From: Hyphomonadaceae bacterium
GTDB taxonomy: Bacteria; Pseudomonadota; Alphaproteobacteria; Caulobacterales; Aquidulcibacteraceae
Length of the DNA: 6,743 nt
NCBI GenBank assembly: GCA_025458365.1
Contig: JALOSP010000089.1
Location: forward strand, 1-6,743
Reading direction: 5' to 3'
Below the pieces are notes generated by a model, which worked only from the letters and a program-made list of their open reading frames with translations, was not told the origin of the DNA and ran no database searches. Of this stretch, positions 1 to 4,690 are shown in pieces. Both the position numbers and the translations under genes were made by a program. Numbering within the stretch: the stretch's first letter is position 1; each line of letters begins with the position of its first letter.

Positions 1-803
1 ACATGGAAAAGCCTTCCACGTCCCAATTGGCGCCTGCGGTCAGCCAGGTCCGGGCATTGGTGGCCAGATCGATCTTCACCAGCGAGGCAAATTCGCCACG
101 CTCGTCACTGACCGTGAAGATCGACCGGCCGGTCCGGTCAAACGATCCACCGCCGTAAGAGACTTTCAACTCCGGCGTGACTTGCGTGACTGTGCCGGTG
201 GCGATGTCCACCACATGCAGGGTCGATTCGGTCACCGACACATAACGCGCCATCAACAGCCTGGTGCCATCCGGCGAGATATCGGCCACGCCCCAGCCAC
301 CGTCACCGGTGTGCACCACCCGGCGCGACGACGGATCATCGGGATTGGCAACCACAGTCTGACGGGTGGCCGTACCGGACCGGGTCACGGTCCAGGCGAT
401 CAGCTTGCCATCATCGGAGAACGTGGCGCTGCCATTTCGGGTGCCAGGCTCGCTGAGTTGGGTGGTCAATCCGGTGTCGCGATTGCGCAGGAACAGCTGG
501 AACAGCTCGTCGCCGCCGGTATCCTTGGTGAAGATGAAACTGTTTGTGCGCGGGCGCATCGCCGCGCCACTGACAGCCTCGCGTGAAGCCGGAGAACCCG
601 GCAGAGCGTGTATTCACATATTGGTTGAGCCGGGCAGCAATCGCTGGCGGGGTTTCGGGGATGTTCTGCATCACCAGCGGCCCGACGGTGCGGGATGTGA
701 CAGAGCTGGCAGCTGGCGCCGTCTGGGCCTGGACGGCCCCCGACAGCGGCATGCAGATCAGGGCGAGGGCGGTGGCGGCGGTGCGCAGCAGAGGCTTGGT
801 CAT
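1..803 (-). pseudogene. Secreted prolyl-oligopeptidase-like (S9) peptidase, 5' part, frameshifted and internally deleted; runs off the left edge
   Basis: The ATG at 803 opens with a clear Sec signal peptide (MTKPLLRTAATALALICMPL, then SGAVQAQ with likely cleavage after AQA). Next comes a region ending IAARLNQYVNTRSAGFSGF, typical of the N-terminus of secreted S9 peptidases. Around 580-600 the reading frame changes. The original frame runs on as unrelated sequence and stops at 411. The S9 sequence resumes one frame over (codons starting at 586) as SREAVSGAAMRPRTNSFIF, then FTKDTGGDELFQ, and stays open to the left edge, ending WDVEGFSM (about 195 codons). These are blades of the N-terminal beta-propeller; the catalytic alpha/beta-hydrolase domain lies outside the window. 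In relatives I recall roughly 30-40 residues (a DG..LI.TRFG..Q.H type block) between the RSAGF and REPVSGA motifs. Here the two nearly abut, which suggests a deletion not divisible by three. A sequencing error could explain the frameshift but not the missing block. The start has only a weak Shine-Dalgarno (GAAAG). Confidence 0.78.
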
Positions 804-837
804 GCGCTTTCAATGCGACAGGCCGCGTCATTTGCAA

Positions 838-859
838 ACCAACTTTTCGTAATGTTGGT
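838..859. promoter_or_regulatory. Inverted repeat ACCAAC-N10-GTTGGT upstream of the S9 gene
   Basis: A perfect 6-base inverted repeat (838-843 and 854-859) with a 10-base spacer lies 35 bases upstream of the S9 start at 803. It is in the right place to be an operator for that gene, or a hairpin in its leader. I cannot place a convincing -35/-10 pair around it. A chance occurrence is quite possible, so the regulatory role is only a suggestion. Confidence 0.25.
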
Positions 860-896
860 GCGCCGGTTGCAGTGGTGGAAATGCCCTTCTCCCCTC

Positions 897-945
897 ACCC
901 TGCCCTTGGAGCATTGCTCCAAGCCCCACTGCGCGGGGATAGGGT
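897..945. repeat. Multi-branched palindromic intergenic element (repeat-like, possible terminator)
   Basis: The core is CTTGGAGCA-T-TGCTCCAAG (905-923), a perfect palindrome with 9-base arms. Directly after it is a second small stem, CCCC (924-927) with GGGG (935-938). Both are enclosed by an outer pair, ACCCT (897-901) with AGGGT (941-945). The whole can fold as a three-way structure in either strand. The flanks are pyrimidine-rich (CCCTTCTCCCC at 884-894) and the element ends just short of the yciI stop codon at 957. The architecture and the CCCTTCTCCCCTCACCC / GGGGATAGGGTTCCC wording resemble dispersed intergenic repeats of alphaproteobacterial genomes; this is from memory. It sits 3' of the gpsA-yciI operon, so it may also end or stabilise that transcript, although there is no T-tract. 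Confidence 0.6.
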
Positions 946-956
946 TCCCATTCGCC

Positions 957-1250
957 TCACACGGGCGCCCAGTCTCCGATCACCGGCTTGAACACGTGGA
1001 CCGTCACGCTGCCGAACAGCCCGGCCGCCACATAGGGGTCACCCGCCACGAACGCGTCGACCGCATCCCGGTCTGGCGCGTCGAGCACGAAGCACGATCC
1101 GCACAGCGCCCCGTCTGCGTCCAGCAAAGGTCCGGCCAGGGCGACCAGCGCACCGTGGGCCTTCACATACTCCAGGTGGGCTGGCCGTGTTGCCATGCGC
1201 ACCTCGAGCATGCCGGGATGGTCGAGACAATGGAGGACGAAATGGGGCAT
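957..1250 (-). CDS. YciI-family protein
   Basis: This encodes a 97-residue protein, the usual length for a stand-alone YciI (YCII, dimeric alpha/beta ferredoxin-like) domain. It begins MPHFVLHCLDHPGMLEVRMA. Family landmarks are visible: the RPAHLEY segment (R22, H25), AGPLLD (39-44), GSCFVLDA (51-58), and AFVAGDPYVAAGL (66-78) with the typical DPY. The family's biochemical role is largely unsettled; a conserved His/Asp pair has led to proposals of an enzymatic or ligand-binding function. The frame is open far upstream, but that extension overlaps gpsA antiparallel to nothing and lies inside the gpsA coding sequence in another frame, so the ATG at 1250, two bases after the gpsA TGA, is the sensible start. 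It is translated from the same mRNA as gpsA, with a weak GAG-type ribosome-binding site inside the last gpsA codons. This gpsA-yciI neighbourhood recurs in Alphaproteobacteria (recalled). Confidence 0.93.
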   Translation of the reverse strand: MPHFVLHCLDHPGMLEVRMATRPAHLEYVKAHGALVALAGPLLDADGALCGSCFVLDAPDRDAVDAFVAGDPYVAAGLFGSVTVHVFKPVIGDWAPV

Positions 1251-1252
1251 GG

Positions 1253-2248
1253 TCAGAACTCGCTTCTCAAGGGTCGGGTCATCAACGCCTCGATCGCGGC
1301 ACCGACCGCAATCTGGCCGTCGATAATGGCGTGCACGGCAGCACTGATTGGCATGTCCACACCGTGCCGGGCCGCCAGCCGGACCAGCGCGGGAGCGGTC
1401 TGGGCACCTTCGGCCACACTGAGCTTGCCTGACAGAGCCTCCTCCAGTGACATGCCCTTGCCCAGTGCCACCCCCAGCGAAAAGTTGCGCGACGTGGTCG
1501 ACGAACAGGTCAGCACCAGGTCGCCCAGCCCGCACAGGCCTGCCAGGGTCTGGGCCTGTGCACCCATGGTGACGCCCAGCCGGGTCATTTCGGCAAAGCC
1601 GCGGGTGATCAGGGCCGAGCGTGCACTCTCACCCAGCCCTCGCCCCTCGGCCATGCCACAGGCGATGGCGAGCACGTTCTTCACAGCGCCGCCAATTTCG
1701 GCGCCGAGGAGATCATCGCTGAGATAAGGCCGGAACTTGGGCCCGGCGAGCATGGCAGCGATCATCGCCCCGGCAGCGTCATCCCCACAGGCCAGGGTCA
1801 CCGCCGTTGGCAGGCCGATCACCACGTCGCGGGCAAAGGACGGGCCGGAGAGGACCGCAGGCACCGCATCAGGCAATTCCTGAGCGAGGACTTCGGTCAT
1901 CAGGTCCAGACTGTCACGCTCGACCCCTTTCGAACACAGGACCACAGGCGTACCCGCCCGAAGGTACGGTGCCAGGGAACGCAGGCCCGAGCGCATGTGC
2001 TGGGCGGGCGGCACAGCCAGAATGGCATCGCACCCGGCCAGTGCCGCCATTTCCCCGGTCGCCGTGACGGCTTCAGGCAAGGTCTGACCGGGCAGGAACA
2101 TGCTGTTCTCGTGACGGGTATTGATGGCCGTGACCACCTCGTCCTCCCGGGCCTGCAGCGTGACCCGGCACCCGGCCTTGGCAGCGGCCGCAGCCAGTGC
2201 GGTGCCCCAGGCGCCAGCACCGAGCACCCCCAGATGCATTCGGCTCAT
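1253..2248 (-). CDS. gpsA: NAD(P)+-dependent glycerol-3-phosphate dehydrogenase
   Basis: This cytosolic enzyme reduces dihydroxyacetone phosphate to sn-glycerol-3-phosphate, the backbone for phospholipid synthesis. The 331-residue product has the full family layout. A Rossmann nucleotide-binding loop GAGAWG is at 10-15, SKG at 106-108, SGPSFA at 134-139, and the catalytic lysine is in GGAVKNV (K190). GLGDLVLTC (240-248) is followed by TSRN (252-255) with the substrate-binding Arg-Asn. The length is normal and no key residue is missing. Three in-frame ATGs exist at 2257, 2248 and 2239. A GGGAG Shine-Dalgarno (2258-2262) touches the first but is 9 bases from the second, giving the N-terminus [15 protein letters not shown], so 2248 is preferred; the 2257 start would add only three residues. 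It is the first gene of a two-gene operon with the YciI gene and is divergent from the TetR gene. Confidence 0.97.
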   Translation of the reverse strand: MSRMHLGVLGAGAWGTALAAAAAKAGCRVTLQAREDEVVTAINTRHENSMFLPGQTLPEAVTATGEMAALAGCDAILAVPPAQHMRSGLRSLAPYLRAGTPVVLCSKGVERDSLDLMTEVLAQELPDAVPAVLSGPSFARDVVIGLPTAVTLACGDDAAGAMIAAMLAGPKFRPYLSDDLLGAEIGGAVKNVLAIACGMAEGRGLGESARSALITRGFAEMTRLGVTMGAQAQTLAGLCGLGDLVLTCSSTTSRNFSLGVALGKGMSLEEALSGKLSVAEGAQTAPALVRLAARHGVDMPISAAVHAIIDGQIAVGAAIEALMTRPLRSEF

Positions 2249-2278
2249 CGCCCGCATCTCCCGCCTGCCAAAGAAAGT

Positions 2279-2302
2279 GAATGGTGCATTGATCGTTCAT
2301 TC
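2279..2302. promoter_or_regulatory. GAATG-N14-CATTC inverted repeat in the gpsA/tetR divergent spacer
   Basis: Two 5-base half-sites (2279-2283 and 2298-2302) face each other in the spacer between the divergent gpsA and TetR-type genes. The right half lies between the proposed -35 and -10 of the TetR gene. It could be a regulator-binding site serving both directions. The arms are short and the centre is not palindromic, so chance cannot be excluded. Confidence 0.22.
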
Positions 2303-2317
2303 CTTACGCGATAGACT
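2289..2317 (+). promoter_or_regulatory. Candidate sigma-70 promoter of the TetR-type gene
   Basis: TTGATC (2289-2294) and TAGACT (2312-2317) are separated by exactly 17 bases, and each matches the housekeeping consensus at 4 of 6 positions. Transcription would start about 6-7 bases after the -10 element, at or beside the A of the ATG at 2324. This fits the lack of a convincing Shine-Dalgarno before that gene. It would give a leaderless mRNA, a common form in Alphaproteobacteria. Confidence 0.4.
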
Positions 2318-2320
2318 ATC
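2310..2320. promoter_or_regulatory. Palindrome GATAGACTATC overlapping the -10 of the TetR-type gene
   Basis: A perfect 5-base-arm palindrome (GATAG-A-CTATC) contains the proposed -10 hexamer TAGACT and ends 3 bases before the start codon at 2324. TetR-family proteins usually repress their own gene through a palindrome over the promoter, so this is a plausible autoregulatory operator. It also lies within 80 bases of the gpsA start. Confidence 0.4.
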
Positions 2321-2323
2321 CTG

Positions 2324-2923
2324 ATGGAACACAAGATCGCCCTCCGTGAAGCCACAAGCCGCCAGATTCTGGAAGCGGCGAGCGCTCGCTTCATGCACTA
2401 TGGCTATGCCAAGACCACCATGGCAGAGATCGCCCGCGATCTGAACATGTCCACCGGCAATCTCTACAGGTTCTTCGCCTCCAAGCTGGATATCGCGACC
2501 GAAATCGCGATGTCACACGAGGCTGCCGAAGACGCCATGTGCGAGGCGATTGTCAGCAACGGCCAATCGGCACGGGCACGGCTCGAAGAGTTTTTCAAGG
2601 TCATGCTGGACCATACGTTCACGATGATCGCCGAAAGTCGCAAAGTGTTCGAGATCGCCCAGGCGATCACGATGGAGCGTCCGGAATTCGCCAACCGGCG
2701 CCTGAAGATCGAACGCGGTTATCTGTGCCGCATGCTTGAAGACGGGATCGCCGAAGGCACTCTGCACCCGCATGACGATCTCGATTATGTGGCCGAGATG
2801 ATGCAATGCATGGTGATGAAGTTCCGCTACCCGCAATTGTGGAACTGCAATGATCTCACGATGCTCCGGCGCGAACTTGAAGGCGTGCTGGAGCTGATGT
2901 TCGCAGGGCTGGCGAAGCGATAG
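2324..2923 (+). CDS. TetR/AcrR-family transcriptional regulator
   Basis: This 199-residue cytosolic DNA-binding protein has the normal TetR length. The N-terminal domain (about 8-55) shows the TetR helix-turn-helix: ATSRQILEAASARFMHYGYA, then TTMAEIARDLNMSTGNLYRF with recognition helix around STGNLYRFFASK (43-54). The C-terminal ligand-binding/dimerisation domain (about 60-199) is all-helical and carries no motif that reveals its ligand. It has scattered Met and Cys residues (C73, C135, C162, C175). It is the only plus-strand gene here, divergent from gpsA across about 75 bases and convergent with the small membrane protein gene 12 bases beyond its stop. The ATG at 2324 is chosen because the TetR domain begins at once and the proposed promoter leaves no room for an earlier start. 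Its targets cannot be read from the sequence; itself and perhaps gpsA are candidates. Confidence 0.95.
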   Translation: MEHKIALREATSRQILEAASARFMHYGYAKTTMAEIARDLNMSTGNLYRFFASKLDIATEIAMSHEAAEDAMCEAIVSNGQSARARLEEFFKVMLDHTFTMIAESRKVFEIAQAITMERPEFANRRLKIERGYLCRMLEDGIAEGTLHPHDDLDYVAEMMQCMVMKFRYPQLWNCNDLTMLRRELEGVLELMFAGLAKR

Positions 2924-2947
2924 CGGCCATCCGCCTCACAGCGCTTC
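2914..2947. terminator. Inverted repeats at the convergent gene junction (possible bidirectional terminator)
   Basis: GAAGCG (2914-2919) pairs with CGCTTC (2942-2947), and inside them GCGG (2923-2926) pairs with CCGC (2931-2934) around a CCAT loop. The structure covers the 3' ends of the TetR-type gene and of the convergent membrane-protein gene, which are 12 bases apart. No T-tract follows on either strand and the two stems do not share a centre, so this is a weak candidate for intrinsic termination. Confidence 0.28.
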
Positions 2948-3301
2948 CAGCACATCCTCCACAGCAGCGTTCACATCGCTCGCTTCTGCCTCGCTATAGC
3001 CCAGCATTGCCGCAGCAAAAGCGTCAGCGTCATCAAGCTGCTCGGCAGTCGCTGGCTGCTCGACGGCCACCGGACCTGCCGGAACGGCATCCAGCACCAG
3101 CGGCACGGCAATCGCCAGCACCACGGCAGCAGCAATACCGCTGGCCCAGACCACCCAGCCCGCCTTGGCTTGTTTTGGGAAAGCCTCCTCAAAACCGGCA
3201 AGGGCAGCCGCCTCGATCCGGGCGAGCGGCACCGGCGGTGGATCGCCAGCGAGGTCCAGGATGCGCAGGGATTCTGCGTGCGGGTCTTCCGAGGCGTTCA
3301 T
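2936..3301 (-). CDS. Small single-span membrane protein, putative anti-sigma factor
   Basis: This encodes 121 residues. Residues 1-47 are a presumed cytoplasmic N-terminus (MNASEDPHAESLRILDLAGD, then a helix-prone ARIEAAALAGFEEAF). A transmembrane helix spans about 48-70 (GWVVWASGIAAAVVLAIAVP and on to VLDAV). An acidic, Ala-rich outer tail of about 50 residues follows (EQLDDADAF, SEAEASDV, AAVEDVLEAL). The start ATG overlaps the stop of the sigma factor gene (ATGA, 3298-3301), with GGAG at 3310-3313 eight bases upstream, so the two are translationally coupled. Position downstream of an ECF sigma gene plus one membrane span is the classic anti-sigma arrangement. No HxxxCxxC zinc anti-sigma motif is present and I do not recognise a named family. 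The anti-sigma role is therefore inferred from context and topology; an ordinary membrane protein of unknown function is the alternative. Confidence 0.82.
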   Translation of the reverse strand: MNASEDPHAESLRILDLAGDPPPVPLARIEAAALAGFEEAFPKQAKAGWVVWASGIAAAVVLAIAVPLVLDAVPAGPVAVEQPATAEQLDDADAFAAAMLGYSEAEASDVNAAVEDVLEAL

Positions 3302-3891
3302 GCCACCATCTCCAGATCAATCAGGGCGCCCAGCGCCTCGCGTTGCGGTTCAAGGCTGGCGCGCAATGCCCGTCGGGCGCGTGACAGCAGGGATTCGACG
3401 GCCTCGACACTGCAGTCCAGCACCTCACCCACCTGAGCGGCGGCCAAGCCTTCAAAGTGCGACAGCAGGATCGCCGCCCGCTGCCGGTCTGGCAAAGCAG
3501 TAATCGCGGCATCAACCAGGGTGCGAGCCTCTTCAGCGATCAGCACGGTTTCCGCGCAGGCCGATGGATCAGCACCCTCGGGCGCGGCATCTTCATCGAC
3601 AAACCGGCCGGATTTGCGCAGCCGGTCAAGACACAGGTTCGTCGTGACCCGATAGAGCCAGGTTTCGACCCGCGCCTCGCCGAACCGCCATCGGGCCAGC
3701 CGCGACCAGAGCCGGATCAGCGCTTCCTGCACCACATCCTCGGCTTCGGTCTGGTCACGCAGCATGCGCCAGGCCAGCCGCCAGAGCCTGGGGCTGACGG
3801 CTGCCACCAGCGCACCAGCGGCCGCCCGGTCACCCTTGGCCGCGCGCTTCAGCAGTTGTGCATGGGGATCAAGGACGAACGCCTGCGCCAA
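3298..3891 (-). CDS. ECF-type RNA polymerase sigma factor
   Basis: This sigma-70 family factor has only regions 2 and 4. Numbered from the chosen start, region 2 is about 12-93. It includes the core-binding helix AEDVVQEALIRLW (50-62) and the -10-recognition segment WLYRVTTNLCLDRLRK (78-93). Region 4 is about 129-180 with ALPDRQRAAILLSHFEGLA and helix-turn-helix VGEVLDCSVEAVESLLSRAR. The frame has an ATG at 3987, but that start would overlap the upstream EF-hand gene by 86 bases and add a basic stretch with no family resemblance. A TTG at 3891 has GAGG (3900-3903) eight bases upstream and gives MAQAFVLDPHAQLLKRAAKG, 197 residues, a normal ECF length; I therefore prefer it. The gene lies between the EF-hand gene (10-base gap) and the putative anti-sigma gene (4-base overlap). 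ECF factors typically switch on envelope or stress regulons; the signal here is unknown. Confidence 0.94.
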   Translation of the reverse strand: MAQAFVLDPHAQLLKRAAKGDRAAAGALVAAVSPRLWRLAWRMLRDQTEAEDVVQEALIRLWSRLARWRFGEARVETWLYRVTTNLCLDRLRKSGRFVDEDAAPEGADPSACAETVLIAEEARTLVDAAITALPDRQRAAILLSHFEGLAAAQVGEVLDCSVEAVESLLSRARRALRASLEPQREALGALIDLEMVA

Positions 3892-3899
3892 GGGCAGGA

Positions 3900-3903
3900 C
3901 CTC
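3900..3903 (-). promoter_or_regulatory. Shine-Dalgarno GAGG that supports the TTG start of the sigma gene
   Basis: On the minus strand the EF-hand gene ends CGT TGA GG. The GAGG shares its first two bases with the TGA stop and lies eight bases before TTG at 3891. Ribosomes finishing the EF-hand gene would be delivered to the sigma start, which suggests coupled translation. Confidence 0.55.
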
Positions 3904-4612
3904 AACGCTGGCCGGCGGGCGGGCGAACACCACGGCGCCAGGCCGCTTCGGCCTCTGCACGGGTGACCTGCCCGTCATTGTTCGCATCAGCCCGCTGATG
4001 CATCACGTCGGGCACCGCCATCCATTCGGCCCGGCTGATCAGTCCGTCATTGTTGGTATCGATCCGCTGCACGCGGACCTGGCCTTCGCCCGGCCCGCCG
4101 CTGCGTCCTGCGCGCGCCTCACGCCGCTCCATCCGAAGCTCACCGCGTGCAGACCGGCCAGCCTCTAACTCGGCACCCGTCAGTTGGCCGTCGCGATTGG
4201 TGTCCAGACGGGCAAAGGCTTCACCGGCCCGCTGGCTTGCAGCCTGACTGGCAGCAGTGGCCCGTGCATCCCATTCGGCGCGCGTCACAATCCCGTCGCC
4301 GTTGGCGTCTGCATTGGGTGGGCCGCCGGGCCTGTCGCCACCCGGCCCTCGCCGGGTCCGCCGCTCTGACACCTGACGGCCAGCGCGCATCTCGTCACGC
4401 GTGAGGGAGCCATCACGATTGGAATCGAGGCGGTCAAACATGGCAGCGCGCGCAGCAGCGGCTTCCTCGCGCGTGATGATGCCATCACGATTGGTATCGA
4501 TCTGATCGAAAGGATTGGCGCGCGGCGGTGGTGCGCCCGGTGCAGGCTGGGCCAGGGCCGGGACCGCAATCAGGGCCACGACGGCGGCGCCGAGAAATCG
4601 TGTCGTCAGCAT
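3902..4612 (-). CDS. Secreted/periplasmic EF-hand calcium-binding protein with six EF loops
   Basis: This encodes 236 residues. The signal peptide is MLTTRFLGAAVVALIAVPAL, with likely cleavage after ALA, followed by a Pro/Ala-rich linker. Six canonical 12-residue EF-hand loops follow, at 39-50, 63-74, 102-113, 137-148, 185-196 and 209-220. Every one keeps D1, N3, D5, G6 and E12 (for example DTNRDGIITREE), so all six should bind calcium. The loops fall in three pairs, separated by arginine/glycine-rich linkers (about 79-98, and 153-180 with RMERREARAGRSGGPGEGQV). There is no transmembrane helix after the signal, so the protein is expected in the periplasm or outside. The start ATG at 4612 has GGAG nine bases upstream (4622-4625). 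It is the first gene of a tight cluster with the ECF sigma and small membrane protein genes, so a role in sensing or buffering calcium for that system is plausible but inferred. No enzyme domain is visible. Confidence 0.95.
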   Translation of the reverse strand: MLTTRFLGAAVVALIAVPALAQPAPGAPPPRANPFDQIDTNRDGIITREEAAAARAAMFDRLDSNRDGSLTRDEMRAGRQVSERRTRRGPGGDRPGGPPNADANGDGIVTRAEWDARATAASQAASQRAGEAFARLDTNRDGQLTGAELEAGRSARGELRMERREARAGRSGGPGEGQVRVQRIDTNNDGLISRAEWMAVPDVMHQRADANNDGQVTRAEAEAAWRRGVRPPAGQR

Positions 4613-4641
4613 CAGTTCATACTCCAGGACAGGTGCCAGGC

Positions 4642-4657
4642 CCTGCCAGGCGGCAGG
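4642..4657. other. Small hairpin in the glnE/EF-hand intergenic gap
   Basis: CCTGCC (4642-4647) pairs with GGCAGG (4652-4657) around a 4-base loop. It is in the 77-base gap between glnE and the EF-hand gene and could weakly end glnE transcripts or structure the leader of the next gene. There is no T-tract and the surroundings are rich in CAGG/CCTGG words, so it may be incidental. I see no convincing promoter in this gap, so whether the EF-hand gene is co-transcribed with glnE is open. Confidence 0.25.
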
Positions 4658-4690
4658 CGGCGTTCGGTATTGTGCCTGTTGAACGGCGGG

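Noticed and set aside
575..605. Programmed ribosomal frameshifting in the S9 gene
   Set aside because: No slippery heptamer or downstream pseudoknot is evident, the family is not known for it, and a conserved segment appears to be missing as well.
957..1535. Long version of the YciI protein (192 residues)
   Set aside because: The extra 95 residues lie inside gpsA in another frame and are low-complexity Arg/Gly/Cys-rich. The YciI domain starts exactly at the ATG at 1250.
366..1727. Long plus-strand open frame (453 codons)
   Set aside because: It runs antisense across the S9 pseudogene, the intergenic repeat, yciI and part of gpsA. It has no recognisable domain and arises from GC-rich codon structure of the opposite strand.
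3298..3987. Sigma factor starting at ATG 3987
   Set aside because: It overlaps the EF-hand gene by 86 bases and adds a tail without sigma-factor character; the TTG with GAGG fits better.
4610..4619. Mini-ORF ATG AAC TGA overlapping the EF-hand start
   Set aside because: Only two codons, most likely chance. The GGAG at 4622-4625 is correctly spaced for the ATG at 4612.
4613..4690. ECF-type autoregulatory promoter before the EF-hand gene
   Set aside because: GAAC-like words occur, but I could not find a matching -10 at a proper distance, so no promoter is claimed.
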